A DNA stretch of 64,000 bases from assembly GCF_040834005.1 (NCBI RefSeq), contig NZ_CP162129.1, positions 3,682,001 to 3,746,000 on the forward strand. Reading direction: 5' to 3'. The stretch comes from Paenibacillus sp. PL2-23. Lineage in GTDB: Bacteria; Bacillota; Bacilli; Paenibacillales; Paenibacillaceae. Position numbers and translations under genes: made by a program. This document shows positions 16,318 through 25,878 of the stretch, in pieces; the first letter of the stretch is position 1; each line of letters begins with the position of its first letter. The notes beneath the pieces were generated by a model, which was not told the DNA's origin, did not search any database, and saw only the letters and a list, made by a program, of their open reading frames with translations.

Positions 16318-17727
16318 TCAAAACGCAGTCGTCTTCGATCCCATCGTAGTTTCGTCCGCAGCTCCGCCGAGTACACGATCAACATTCTCGGCCACTCGCT
16401 CAACCTCATCCTTCACCATCCGAGTTTGAACAGTCGCATAGGTGAGCAGCTTCTGAACCGGCATAAGCAGCATCCGCGGCGATATAGCGTCGCTCCGGTC
16501 TTTGTTGCTGCGGCCCTTACTATATTGCTTCGTATTCGTCAGCACCTTCAGCAGCAGCTTCAGGTAGACGCGTGTCGTCTTGGCGAATATCCCCTCACGC
16601 ATGTGGAAGATTTCGAAGCCCAGCCGGTCTGCGCCGCGATGCACCATTGTTACGCCATACACCGCCTTAATATGCTGTGCCTCGGGATCGCTGACGAGCT
16701 GGTCCGCAAGATGGGGCAGTGCCCTCTCCACCTCTCGCAGCATCCGGATACCCGTTGCGATCGGCGACTTCGATTCTGCAGCAATACCGGACAGCATCCG
16801 GTTGTCGAAGTGGAGCTCCGCAATCTTGTCGCCCTTCTCCACGCTTCCACCTGTCGACAGCTGCACATTTTCACCCGTATAGGTCGTCACGCGATAATGA
16901 AACGCCGGCACGTCATCGTCACCCACCTTCTTCAAGCGGAACAAGACATGGAAGGCAGCTTCCCACATGAGCCATAAGGAAATCATACCACGCTTGAATA
17001 AGGAGCGATGAGTCGCCTTGTAGGCGTCTGTCAGCTTCATCATCTCGTCGATGCCGACGAACCTGAAGCCCTTGCTGGCCGCTTGAGCCATGTACGTCTC
17101 CAGCGCGATCAGCATATTGCGAGGGGCGTCCCGATCGGCACCCAGCGTATTGCCGCAATCATGCAGCAGCACAACCTCGCCTGGCCTCATCTTCTTCAGC
17201 ATGCGGCGAGTAAGCCGCTCCACGCCCACCTTCTCGCGCCAGTCGCCGAACATGGCGGACCACAGGATGATATGCAAGTAACCAAGATTGGAATAATCGA
17301 ACAGATTAATGATGCCCCATGGCGGTCTGTAGTACACGGCCTTCTCGCCCGTCGCCTGCTCAATAATGGCGTTGGTCCGCTCGATCTGGCGTCTGACCGT
17401 TCGGGGACGCATAAGCCAATTCGATTTGTGGACATAATTATGAATGCCGATGGTATGTCCTTCCCTCTTCATGCGGCGAAGCAGCTCCTCCTGACCCTCC
17501 GCATGCGAACCCACAACAAAAAACGTAGCCTTGGCTCCATGGCGTGCCAGCAAATCAAGCAACTGCGGCGTGTAGACCGGATCGGGTCCATCGTCAAACG
17601 TTAAGGCAATTTCCTTAAGAACGCGTCCTTTCTTGAACACTCGAAAGCCGAATGTTCGGCTAATGACGCCTGGGAGAAACGCGTAGAACGTCATTACATA
17701 AAATCCCCATAATAGCAAGTTTTCCAT
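16318..17727 (-). CDS. Polysaccharide deacetylase fused to a YkoP-like C-terminal domain
   Basis: Membrane-anchored NodB-type deacetylase of 469 residues, likely removing acetyl groups from a cell-wall or capsular glycan. A hydrophobic N-terminus (about 3-22) anchors it. NodB motifs: LTFDDGPD (Asp45/46), HNYVH (metal His96 and His100), RPPWG (Arg134) and the late VVLLHDCG. After about residue 250 an additional region of over 200 residues follows (VPAFHYRVTTYTGENVQLS and onward) that I associate with YkoP-like domains, moderate certainty. ATG at 17727 has GGTGGGG 8 nt upstream; the frame extends upstream but without coding character. Monocistronic between convergent or divergent neighbours. 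Confidence 0.88.
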   Translation of the reverse strand: MENLLLWGFYVMTFYAFLPGVISRTFGFRVFKKGRVLKEIALTFDDGPDPVYTPQLLDLLARHGAKATFFVVGSHAEGQEELLRRMKREGHTIGIHNYVHKSNWLMRPRTVRRQIERTNAIIEQATGEKAVYYRPPWGIINLFDYSNLGYLHIILWSAMFGDWREKVGVERLTRRMLKKMRPGEVVLLHDCGNTLGADRDAPRNMLIALETYMAQAASKGFRFVGIDEMMKLTDAYKATHRSLFKRGMISLWLMWEAAFHVLFRLKKVGDDDVPAFHYRVTTYTGENVQLSTGGSVEKGDKIAELHFDNRMLSGIAAESKSPIATGIRMLREVERALPHLADQLVSDPEAQHIKAVYGVTMVHRGADRLGFEIFHMREGIFAKTTRVYLKLLLKVLTNTKQYSKGRSNKDRSDAISPRMLLMPVQKLLTYATVQTRMVKDEVERVAENVDRVLGGAADETTMGSKTTAF

Positions 17728-17909
17728 TTTGTTTTCCCCACCGTTTGATGAAATAGTCGATGAATGATTAGCGGTTCGGAACAATAACAATACCTCTAAT
17801 TGTAGCATATCCGTCGAAAAAAAAGGCACAATTCGCAAAAACTATAGTACAATCTTAATGGAAAGACAACCAATTCTAACAACCCAATACATAGAAAGAA
17901 GGGAATCGT

Positions 17910-19040
17910 TTGCTGCCATTTTACAAAAAATATTGGAGAACCGCGTTCGACATCGCCCTCATCGTATTAACCGTGTATCTCATCATGTTTGCGTTCAGCT
18001 ATGTGTACCGAATCGCAACACCCATCTTCTTCGCCTTTGTCATATTTATATGCATCGAGCCGTTAGCAAAGCTTCTGAATAAATGGGGCATCAAAAAATC
18101 AATCGCCTCCGGCATATCCGTCATTACATTCACCTTGGTTATTCTAGGCGCCTTCTCAGGCGCGGCCGTGCTGATCAAAAATCAAGGCGAAGCGCTGATC
18201 GATAAATTCCCTACCTACCAGAGGGTGTTCGCCGAGCAGGTCGGGAACCTGACCGCCGAATTAGAGACGCAGCTGGATCGTCTGCCCAGCGACATGAATC
18301 TGTCCGAGGAAGCGGAGAACCTGATTGCTGGCGCCACGGCCAATGTGCAAAGCTGGGCCAAAGGCTTCCTAACCTGGCTGATCGGATCGGTCTCCTCGTT
18401 CTCCAGCTTCCTGTTCAACTTTGTGCTCGGCATCATATTAGCTTATTTTCTCAGCATCGAAATCAAAACCTGGAAGCAGACGGCCTCAGAGAAGACGCCG
18501 CGCACATTCAAAACGGCTTTTTTCTTCCTTCGCGATAATGTATTCCGTGGCATCGGCTCCTACTTAAAGGCGCAGCTCAAAATGATCACGATCACCTTTG
18601 TTGTCATTCTGATTGCGTTAATCCTGCTTAGAGTCGAAAATGCCTTCGTTATCGCCGTTGTTGCCGCCATATTCGATGTGCTGCCGCTTCTAGGCGTCAG
18701 CACCTTGTTTATCCCCTGGATTATTTATTTATTTATTGTGGGCAAGGTGTCACTCGCCATATGGCTCTCCGCCCTGCTGCTTGTTGTTATTGTGACGAGG
18801 CAAATTCTGGAGCCCAAAATTACCGGAGACTCGCTTGGGGTATCCGCCTTTACCATGCTTGCCTTTATGATTATATCGCTTTCGCTGTTCGGCGTAGCAG
18901 GCGTCATTCTTTCGCCGATTCTGGTCATTCTTCTCAAGTCGCTGTATGACCAAGGCTACTTCCATCGCTGGATCAGGCCCCCTGCAGGGGAATATGACGC
19001 GCCTGCCAAGGAGCAGGACAACGAGCTGTCACATCCATAG
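17910..19040 (+). CDS. ytvI: AI-2E family permease, sporulation protein YtvI-like
   Basis: Integral membrane protein of 376 residues with about seven to eight helices and a large soluble loop near residues 90-145, the layout of the AI-2E/PerM family. Length and overall pattern resemble B. subtilis YtvI, a sporulation integral membrane protein of unknown biochemical function; the family name (autoinducer-2 exporter) is not evidence of such transport. The TTG start follows GAAGGGA by about 6 nt. Single gene, divergent from the deacetylase and convergent with pbpI. The C-terminus is charged and probably cytoplasmic. The symbol is tentative. Confidence 0.75.
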   Translation: MLPFYKKYWRTAFDIALIVLTVYLIMFAFSYVYRIATPIFFAFVIFICIEPLAKLLNKWGIKKSIASGISVITFTLVILGAFSGAAVLIKNQGEALIDKFPTYQRVFAEQVGNLTAELETQLDRLPSDMNLSEEAENLIAGATANVQSWAKGFLTWLIGSVSSFSSFLFNFVLGIILAYFLSIEIKTWKQTASEKTPRTFKTAFFFLRDNVFRGIGSYLKAQLKMITITFVVILIALILLRVENAFVIAVVAAIFDVLPLLGVSTLFIPWIIYLFIVGKVSLAIWLSALLLVVIVTRQILEPKITGDSLGVSAFTMLAFMIISLSLFGVAGVILSPILVILLKSLYDQGYFHRWIRPPAGEYDAPAKEQDNELSHP

Positions 19041-19050
19041 CCAAACGGCC

Positions 19051-19098
19051 AGAAGGCTCCTGTGCTCTTCGCTTACGAAGATGCTCCAGGAGCCTTCT
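19051..19098. terminator. Bidirectional terminator overlapping the pbpI 3' end
   Basis: Perfect 12-base arms agaaggctcctg (19051-19062) and caggagccttct (19087-19098). It lies between two convergent genes, and the distal arm is inside the coding end of the penicillin-binding protein gene. Confidence 0.7.
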
Positions 19099-20914
19099 GT
19101 GTGCCTGCGCCTCTTTCCTGTTCCAGGGCTGCTGCTATATCCATTGCTCCCCTGAACAGCTTGGTCGCCTGATGGCCGCTGCCGATGGCGCGATTGGCGG
19201 CTAGCACAGAAACCGCGTACCGTGGCGACTTCACCGGCCCGTACCCGGCAAACCATTGATGATTAAGCGACTTACCGCCTTTGGAGGTTTCAGCGGTTCC
19301 GGATTTGCCCGCGACAGTCCATATACCCTCGCGAATGGAGGTCCCCGTCCCATGCTCCACTGCCGCCCTCATGCCCCGAAGCAGGAAAGCTGCGGTGTCT
19401 CCACCTATTGGGGCGCCATGGCCTGGGGCATGTGCCGTCTTCAGTCCCACCATTCGCTCGCCTGACGCATACCGAATTTCACTGACGAGTCTGGGCTCCA
19501 GCACCTTGCCGCTGTGAAGCAGCGTGACGATAACATTGGCCGCCTGCAGAGGCGTCATGCGCACATCCCGCTGCCCAATGCCGCTTTGCGCCATTACGCC
19601 GCCATTACGCGGCAAGGGATGGGCGACGAACAGCCTTCCGCCCTCCTCTTCCTCCAGCAGCCGCAGCGGTCTCGTGAAAGGACCAAACGGCCGATCCTTG
19701 TGCCAGCCGACGCGGCCAATTACGCCTAACGCTTCAGCTGTGCTTTGCAGCTGCTCAGCGCTCAGTCTTTCGCCAAGAGAGGCGAACACAACATTACAGG
19801 ATTGAGCCAGACCTTCCTGGAGAGACAAATCCCCATGCCCGCCATCCTTCCAGCAGGATAACCCGTATTTGCCGTATTCGCCGTCGCAATGGAAGGTTTC
19901 TCGGACGTCTGTCACCCTGTATTCCAGCGCAGCTGCTGCCGTAACAAGCTTATAGATCGAACCCGGCTCCACGGCTTGAAGCGCATGATTGACCCACTCG
20001 CTCCCGTCAGAAGTAAGGAATTGCCCCGGATGAAGCTTCGGACGGGACACCATCGCCGCAATATCGGCGTTATGCGCATCCAATACAACGATGGCGCCTT
20101 CTGTCAGCCCTGCTTGATCGGCGTAAGCTTCCAGCCTGTTCTGCAGCTCAAGATCGACGGTAGTGACCACTCGGAGTGGATAATAAGAATTGTGCGGGCC
20201 CGACACTCGCATATCGAGGCCATGCAGTGGCGCATTCTGCGCATCCATATAATAAGAGACCCATGTCCCGCCAATGCCATGGAGCAGGCTGTCCAATGAC
20301 TTCTCAAGGCCAGAGCCGCCCACTTGCTCGGCAAGGCTGCGCTTGCCCGACTCCAGCTCATCCTTATGCTCCGCTTCCAGCCATTCCGGATGCTCGCTAG
20401 TAAATCCAATCCAATGCTTGGCGTCAAAGCTGTCTATATAGCGATTCCGATAAGGCAGCACGCGAGCGCCTTCCACCTGAAGCCGCTTAATTGCCTCCGC
20501 CTGCTCCTTGCTTAATCGCAGCGGAGCCCGCCCTCTAATATGCCCCCAAAATTGGGGCACTAGCATCTCATCCCAGCTCGCTTCCAGTTGCTCCAGCGGA
20601 ACCCCAAGTATAGAAGCCAGCTTGGCCAGCTGATCCCTGCTGCCTCTGCCCTCTTTCCTGATAGGGAACAACGCGAGCGCCGGATAGGTCTCCCCTGTAA
20701 TGGGCTTGCCATACCGGTCGATGAAATCTCCCCTCCCTGTATCCAGCACCAAGCTGCGCTGACGCTGCACCACCGCCATTCGCTTCCAGCCTCCAGCAGG
20801 CTTTGCATGGACAGGCGCCTGCCCAGGCAGCAGCTGGAGCCAAGCCAGCCTGCCCAGGCATACAAGCAGAACGAGGGTAATCATCATACCGGCGGCGAAT
20901 ATTCTTTTTACCAT
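19073..20914 (-). CDS. pbpI: Class B penicillin-binding protein (PbpI-like transpeptidase)
   Basis: Membrane-anchored peptidoglycan D,D-transpeptidase of 613 residues. One N-terminal helix (about 5-27) is followed by a PBP dimerization domain (about 55-230) and the transpeptidase domain with all active-site motifs: SIYK (Ser319, Lys322), SCN (372-374) and KSGT (537-540). The position at the end of the yrrL-yrrO block matches B. subtilis pbpI (yrrR), which helps septum synthesis in vegetative cells and early sporulation. ATG at 20914 has AAAGGAG about 14 nt upstream, rather distant. In B. subtilis the preceding genes are udk, greA and yrrS; here two chemoreceptors take that place. Confidence 0.88.
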   Translation of the reverse strand: MVKRIFAAGMMITLVLLVCLGRLAWLQLLPGQAPVHAKPAGGWKRMAVVQRQRSLVLDTGRGDFIDRYGKPITGETYPALALFPIRKEGRGSRDQLAKLASILGVPLEQLEASWDEMLVPQFWGHIRGRAPLRLSKEQAEAIKRLQVEGARVLPYRNRYIDSFDAKHWIGFTSEHPEWLEAEHKDELESGKRSLAEQVGGSGLEKSLDSLLHGIGGTWVSYYMDAQNAPLHGLDMRVSGPHNSYYPLRVVTTVDLELQNRLEAYADQAGLTEGAIVVLDAHNADIAAMVSRPKLHPGQFLTSDGSEWVNHALQAVEPGSIYKLVTAAAALEYRVTDVRETFHCDGEYGKYGLSCWKDGGHGDLSLQEGLAQSCNVVFASLGERLSAEQLQSTAEALGVIGRVGWHKDRPFGPFTRPLRLLEEEEGGRLFVAHPLPRNGGVMAQSGIGQRDVRMTPLQAANVIVTLLHSGKVLEPRLVSEIRYASGERMVGLKTAHAPGHGAPIGGDTAAFLLRGMRAAVEHGTGTSIREGIWTVAGKSGTAETSKGGKSLNHQWFAGYGPVKSPRYAVSVLAANRAIGSGHQATKLFRGAMDIAAALEQERGAGTQKAPGASS

Positions 20915-21014
20915 TTTCGCTAAGCTGACTCCTTTCCCGGCCTTTCACTTGAGACAGTATCCCTAACAGTGTTGCCGAGACGAGAGCCCCTCCAAACGTA
21001 TAGCGCCCATGGGA

Positions 21015-21055
21015 CAAAAAAAGACTATGCGGCGGCATCAGCCAGCGCACAGCCT
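21015..21055 (-). terminator. Terminator downstream of the first chemoreceptor gene
   Basis: Ten-base arms (21022-21031 and 21046-21055) pair with two G-U wobbles, and the minus-strand product is followed by seven or eight U. Confidence 0.75.
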
Positions 21056-21064
21056 CTATTCCTG

Positions 21065-23272
21065 TTATTCCACTTTGAATCTTGACAACGACTCCTGAAG
21101 TCCCTTCGACACCGAATCCAGCTTCTCAGACAGGACAACGAGGCCCTCGCTGATGCCGAGCTGTTCGCTGCTAAGCGACGCAACCTCCTCTGAGGTGGCC
21201 GACGCTTCCTCCGCAACCGCGCTTACGCTGGTCATCGCATCCGACAATACGATCTGCGATTGGTTCAGCTCATTGATGGATTGGGTCGCCAGCTCCAGCT
21301 TCTCGACGAACTGGCCCATCTGGCCGCGTACGCTCAAGAAGATGTGGTTGGCTTCCCTGACGGACGAAATCTGCTCCTGGAACAGCGGATACGCCTCTGA
21401 CAGAACTTGTACCGTTTCTTCGATTTCGCCTTGAATTTTCGCCGTTATCTGGCCTACTACATCAATCGACTGTCTGGACTGATCGGCTAGCTTCCGGATT
21501 TCGTCCGCAACAACCATAAAGCCTTTGCCCGCAGCGCCTGCGCGCGCGGCCTCAATAGTGGCGTTGAGCGACAGAATGTTGGTCTGCTTCGTCAGATTGT
21601 TCAGCACGTCCAAAATTTTGACAATGGAGCCCGTGCTGTCCTTCAGCGCGTCTACCTTCTCTACCATCGATCTTGTCATCTCTTCTGTCATGCCCGTCTT
21701 CTGAATGAGCTGGCTCATATAAGTGGTTCCTTGCTCGCTCGCCTTCTCCACCTCTACAGCGGACTCAGCCATCTGCCCATTTGCGCCGATGACGCTTTTC
21801 ATCTGATCATTCATATGTGTCGTAATATCGCTGCCTCGTTCTGCCTCTACCGCCAGACTTGTTGCGCCGTTCGCAATCTCCTCCGTCGCGACTGCAATTT
21901 CCTTGGCGGCAATCGCAGTTCTCTTGGAGGCGTCGGTCAAGTCATGTGCGGTCAGCAGCACCTCAGCCGCTGATTTGGTCGTTTGTTTGGCCAGCGCTGT
22001 AATTTGGCCCATCATTTCGTTGAAGCTGTCAGACAGCTCGCCAATCTCATCAGAACGCTCCTGCAGTGTTGAGCGCACTGTCAAGTTGCCCTTGGAGCCC
22101 TCCACCATCAGATTGCGAAGCTGCCTGAGCGGCTGGGCAATCGTACGCACGACGAGGTAGCCAATTCCCGTCGCGATAACAGCTGCGATCAGAACCATAA
22201 GAACTGTAAGGTTGCGAATAATATCGGCATCCTTTACAAGCTGCTTGACCGGAATCGTGGCTACAAACCGCCATCCGGACAGTTCCGATGTCTGATAAGC
22301 GGCCAGCACGGCTTCTCCGTCTGCCGTCTCCATCTTGTCACTGCCCTGCGCCGCTTCCTTACCCTCCGTCGGGAGCTGAACCAGATGAGGCTCGCCAAGA
22401 ACACTAAAGTCTTCATTGACGACATAGCTGCCACTTCCGTTGACGATGGACACCGTGCTGCCTTCCCCGAACTGCACATCCTTGAACTGGTTCACGATGG
22501 AATTGCTGTTAATTTCCATAACAAGCACAAACACTTCATTTTCGTATGAAGTTTTGATAGCGCGACTAATGGCAATGGATTCCCTGTTATTGGATACGAT
22601 GATGCCGCCTTCCTGCGGCTCGATCCAGAACGCCTTGCCTCCCTGCTCCAACGTCGCTTTGAACCATGGGCTCTCTACGAGATCAGAGATTCTTTTGCCG
22701 CTGTTGCCCCCGATTGATATAACCGGGCTACCCGGATTGCTAGGGATGAGCGCTGCGCCCTGTATATCTCGATTGCCCATCACATAGTTGTTCAGTCGAT
22801 CCGAAATGAGGCGATTGGCCGTTAAAGCGTCAAAGTCGTTTTCCGCTTTGACAATAATGTTCAGATTGCTCATGATGTCTTTGTCAATGAGCACCTGCAG
22901 CGTTAAGTCCTCGTACGCCTTAAACACATTGTCCAGGTTGGTTGTCACTTGGGTTACAGTTTGGAAGCTCGCTTCCGATACATTTTTTTCGACGAGGTTT
23001 TTCGACTGCGTGTATGCAATGATGCCCACCGTCAACACGCATACAATAATACTCAAGAAATTAATAATGAACAGCTTTGTCCCTACGGACTTCACCAGTA
23101 CGGAGAATGGAGTGGTTTTTAACGTTTCTCCCGCCTGCTTGGTCGCGCTTGAGGCGCCCTTGCCGATCTTCCGCGCTGCAGGAGCAAGATGACCCCAGTA
23201 TTGAACCGCTTTCTTGGATGCAGTCGACATACCGGATCGTAATTTGCTACTCCACTTCTTCATGTCTGACAT
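21065..23272 (-). CDS. Methyl-accepting chemotaxis protein, tandem copy 1
   Basis: Transmembrane chemoreceptor of about 735 residues. It begins with an unusual basic cytoplasmic tail of about 65 residues, then a first helix (about 66-92), a double-Cache-like extracellular sensor (about 95-345), a second helix (about 347-368), HAMP (about 370-425) and a long signalling coiled coil. The kinase-control tip is [20 protein letters not shown] followed by [16 protein letters not shown] at 23272 has GGCGGTG 9 nt upstream; an in-frame GTG at 23284 lacks one. The neighbouring gene encodes a close paralogue with nearly the same signalling domain but a different sensor. Cache sensors usually bind amino or organic acids; the ligand is unknown. 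A promoter was not clear. Confidence 0.92.
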   Translation of the reverse strand: MSDMKKWSSKLRSGMSTASKKAVQYWGHLAPAARKIGKGASSATKQAGETLKTTPFSVLVKSVGTKLFIINFLSIIVCVLTVGIIAYTQSKNLVEKNVSEASFQTVTQVTTNLDNVFKAYEDLTLQVLIDKDIMSNLNIIVKAENDFDALTANRLISDRLNNYVMGNRDIQGAALIPSNPGSPVISIGGNSGKRISDLVESPWFKATLEQGGKAFWIEPQEGGIIVSNNRESIAISRAIKTSYENEVFVLVMEINSNSIVNQFKDVQFGEGSTVSIVNGSGSYVVNEDFSVLGEPHLVQLPTEGKEAAQGSDKMETADGEAVLAAYQTSELSGWRFVATIPVKQLVKDADIIRNLTVLMVLIAAVIATGIGYLVVRTIAQPLRQLRNLMVEGSKGNLTVRSTLQERSDEIGELSDSFNEMMGQITALAKQTTKSAAEVLLTAHDLTDASKRTAIAAKEIAVATEEIANGATSLAVEAERGSDITTHMNDQMKSVIGANGQMAESAVEVEKASEQGTTYMSQLIQKTGMTEEMTRSMVEKVDALKDSTGSIVKILDVLNNLTKQTNILSLNATIEAARAGAAGKGFMVVADEIRKLADQSRQSIDVVGQITAKIQGEIEETVQVLSEAYPLFQEQISSVREANHIFLSVRGQMGQFVEKLELATQSINELNQSQIVLSDAMTSVSAVAEEASATSEEVASLSSEQLGISEGLVVLSEKLDSVSKGLQESLSRFKVE

Positions 23273-23401
23273 GTTGGAATACACCGCCTTAACGATAATA
23301 TGCTTCGCTTCGACTGCTCAAACGAAACGTGTTACAGCCAAATATATTGATTACTAGTTAATTTATCGACAGCGTGCACATCATTCGTAATAGCTGGCAA
23401 C

Positions 23402-23433
23402 AAAAAAAACTGAACCGATAACCATCGGCTCAG
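23402..23433 (-). terminator. Terminator downstream of the second chemoreceptor gene
   Basis: Arms ctgaaccgat (23410-23419) and atcggctcag (23424-23433), one wobble, 4-nt loop, followed by eight U on the minus strand. It makes the two chemoreceptor genes separate transcription units. Confidence 0.9.
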
Positions 23434-23447
23434 CTCTCTTCCTAGAG

Positions 23448-25661
23448 TCATGAATGGATTTTAAAACGGGAAAGCGATTCAGACAATCCGCGAGAGACGG
23501 CATCCAGCTTCTCCGACAGATCCACCAGGTTCTCGCTGACACTAAGCTGCTCGCTGCTGAGGGATGCAACCTCCTGGGACGTCGCGGACGCTTCTTCGGC
23601 GACTGCGCTGACATTCGTCATCGCCTCTGCCATAACAGCCTGCGACTCGTCCAAACGGCCAACTGAGCTTGTCACCCCATCCAGCCGCTGTGCGAATTGG
23701 CTCATTTGCTCCTGTACAGTGAGGAATATTTCGTTGGCTTCCTTCACCGAAACAATCTGCTCCTGGAACAGCGGATAGGCATCCGACAAGACGTTGACCG
23801 TCTCATCAATTTCCGAGCGGATTCTTTCGGTAATTTGAGCAACGACGTCAATTGATTGTCTGGATTGATCGGCCAGCTTCCGAATTTCGTCCGCTACAAC
23901 CATAAAGCCTTTGCCTGCGGCGCCTGCTCGCGCCGCTTCGATCGTTGCATTCAAGGATAGAATGTTGGTTTGCTTCGTTAGATTGTTAAGCACGTCCAAT
24001 ATTTTGACGATAGAGCCTGTGCTTTCCTTGAGCGCGTCGACCTTCTCCACCATGGAACGGGTCATCCCCTCGGTTGCAGCCGTTTTGTTCATAAGTCCGC
24101 TCATATAAGCCGTGCCTTGCTTACTTGCGTTCTCCACCTTGGAAGCGGACTCTACCATCTCGCTGTTCGCTTCAATCACCTGCTGCATTTGATCATTAAT
24201 ATGGCTTGTCAGCTCATTGCCTCTCTCTGCTTCTACCGCCAGGCTGGTGGCTCCGTTCGCGATCTCCTCGGTAGCGACGGCAATTTCTTTGGCGGAGGCC
24301 GACGTTTTGCGAGATGCCTCTGTCAGATTGGATGCTGTCTGCAGCACCTGCTCTGCCGAACGCGTCGTCTGAAGGGCAAGCTCCGTAATTTGCTCCATCA
24401 TCTGGTTAAAGCTGGTGCTGAGCGTACCAATCTCATCCTGGCGTTTCTTGATTGTAGAGCGGACGGACAAGTTGCCGCGAGCGCCTTCCATCATCAGCGC
24501 GCATATCTGGACAAGTGGCTTCGCGATGGTCAGAATGATGACCATGCCAATACCGATCGCAAGCACTGCCGCGGCCGCAACTGTAATCCATGTCAACGTT
24601 CGGATCGAGCTCGCGTCCTTCACGAGCTCATTGACCGGAATGGTGCCCACCAGACGCCAATCCATAGATTCGAAGCCCTTGAACACGGCCAGCGCTTCGC
24701 CTTGATCGGCCGTATGTATTTTTTTCTGGCCGTGCATGGCTTCGTCGCCTTCCATAGGCAGCTCTAGCTGGCTTGGCTGTCCAATCATTGCAGGATCCGT
24801 ATGAGCGACGAAATGGCCCGTACTGTCGATGATGTGGATCTGGCTGTCATCTCCAAGCACTACACTCTCATATTGATCCATCAGCGAGGCAACTTCCATC
24901 TCGAACAGCAGCATGTAGCTGGCTTGGCTTGATACAGAATCCTTAAGCATACGGCTTAGTCCGAACGTCGGCTTCGACGACTGGATAGACAGTCCGCCGG
25001 GCTGCGGCACGATCCAATTCACTTTTCCGTTCAGCTCAATCGTCTTTTTGTACCATTCCGATTCCATCAATACCTGAGCTCGCGACATTTGGGCCGAACC
25101 CGACGTCAGAGTCGGCAGCTTATCGTTCACCGGAAGCAGCATTATGCCCTTAATTGCGCTGTTGCCAAGCGTAAATGCTTGCATCTTGTCATTCAGCTTT
25201 CGCGAAGCTTCGAATCTAGAGTAATCATCCACATTGCTCGCCATCACCCCAACGAGTGAATGAAACTCCTTGTCAATCAGAATCTGAAGACTGGTATCCT
25301 CATATGTGTTATAGATAATATCCAGGTTATGTGCGACTTGCGTAATGGTCTGAAGGCTGGCGTCGGACACCTTTCGCTCCACGAGCGTCTTGGCTTCGGA
25401 ATAAGCCAATAGGCCTACGGTCAACACGCATGCCAGAATGCTTACGAAGATCGCGATAAACAGCTTCACGCCGACGGACTTGAGCGGATTAACCCAGTTC
25501 ATGCCCTCGAAAGCATTGACAGCCATCTTCGGTTTAGACGCCGCCCCCTTGCTTCCCTTCAAGGGCCCCTTCGCTTTTTTGTTACCGTTTTCATTTTTTT
25601 GCTTCCCGTCAGCGTTTCTGTTCAACAGCTGCTTCCACGTTTTTTTCTCCTTCTCAGCCAT
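23448..25661 (-). CDS. Methyl-accepting chemotaxis protein, tandem copy 2
   Basis: Paralogue of the neighbouring receptor, about 737 residues. The N-terminal tail of about 70 residues is very rich in Lys and Asn ([11 protein letters not shown]) and precedes the first membrane helix; after it come a Cache-type sensor, second helix, HAMP and signalling coil with the tip [21 protein letters not shown] at 25661 is preferred because GGGCGGTG sits 9 nt upstream, exactly the spacing used in copy 1; an in-frame start at 25694 has no Shine-Dalgarno. It has its own SigA promoter and terminator. The sensor regions of the two copies differ much more than the cytoplasmic parts, so they probably report different ligands. 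Confidence 0.92.
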   Translation of the reverse strand: MAEKEKKTWKQLLNRNADGKQKNENGNKKAKGPLKGSKGAASKPKMAVNAFEGMNWVNPLKSVGVKLFIAIFVSILACVLTVGLLAYSEAKTLVERKVSDASLQTITQVAHNLDIIYNTYEDTSLQILIDKEFHSLVGVMASNVDDYSRFEASRKLNDKMQAFTLGNSAIKGIMLLPVNDKLPTLTSGSAQMSRAQVLMESEWYKKTIELNGKVNWIVPQPGGLSIQSSKPTFGLSRMLKDSVSSQASYMLLFEMEVASLMDQYESVVLGDDSQIHIIDSTGHFVAHTDPAMIGQPSQLELPMEGDEAMHGQKKIHTADQGEALAVFKGFESMDWRLVGTIPVNELVKDASSIRTLTWITVAAAAVLAIGIGMVIILTIAKPLVQICALMMEGARGNLSVRSTIKKRQDEIGTLSTSFNQMMEQITELALQTTRSAEQVLQTASNLTEASRKTSASAKEIAVATEEIANGATSLAVEAERGNELTSHINDQMQQVIEANSEMVESASKVENASKQGTAYMSGLMNKTAATEGMTRSMVEKVDALKESTGSIVKILDVLNNLTKQTNILSLNATIEAARAGAAGKGFMVVADEIRKLADQSRQSIDVVAQITERIRSEIDETVNVLSDAYPLFQEQIVSVKEANEIFLTVQEQMSQFAQRLDGVTSSVGRLDESQAVMAEAMTNVSAVAEEASATSQEVASLSSEQLSVSENLVDLSEKLDAVSRGLSESLSRFKIHS

Positions 25662-25753
25662 CTGGGATAGCACCGCCCTTATCAAATTGGTCATACTTTA
25701 GTAGGATTCCGAAATGCGCGAAATCTGGCGTTTTCTGTCTGACTAATAGTTCT

Positions 25754-25782
25754 ATTATTTGATATAGAGACAGGCTTGTCAA
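25754..25782 (-). promoter_or_regulatory. SigA-type promoter of the second chemoreceptor gene
   Basis: TTGACA (25777-25782), 17-bp spacer, AATAAT (25754-25759) on the minus strand, giving a leader of about 85 nt. No SigD-like (TAAA-N15-GCCGATAA) element was seen, which is unusual for a chemoreceptor gene in this group. Confidence 0.75.
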
Positions 25783-25794
25783 TTCCATTTGCAC

Positions 25795-25822
25795 AAAAAA
25801 ATCCCTGCAGCGAAGCAGGAAT
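25795..25822 (-). terminator. Terminator of the mltG-trhP1-trhP2 operon
   Basis: Stem atccctgc (25801-25808) with gcaggaat (25815-25822), six-base loop, then seven U on the minus strand. It ends the unit containing trhP2. Confidence 0.9.
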
Positions 25823-25878
25823 TTGCATTCCTCCATGCTACAAGGATTTCATGAAAACGGGAAGCACGCGCCTGCAGG

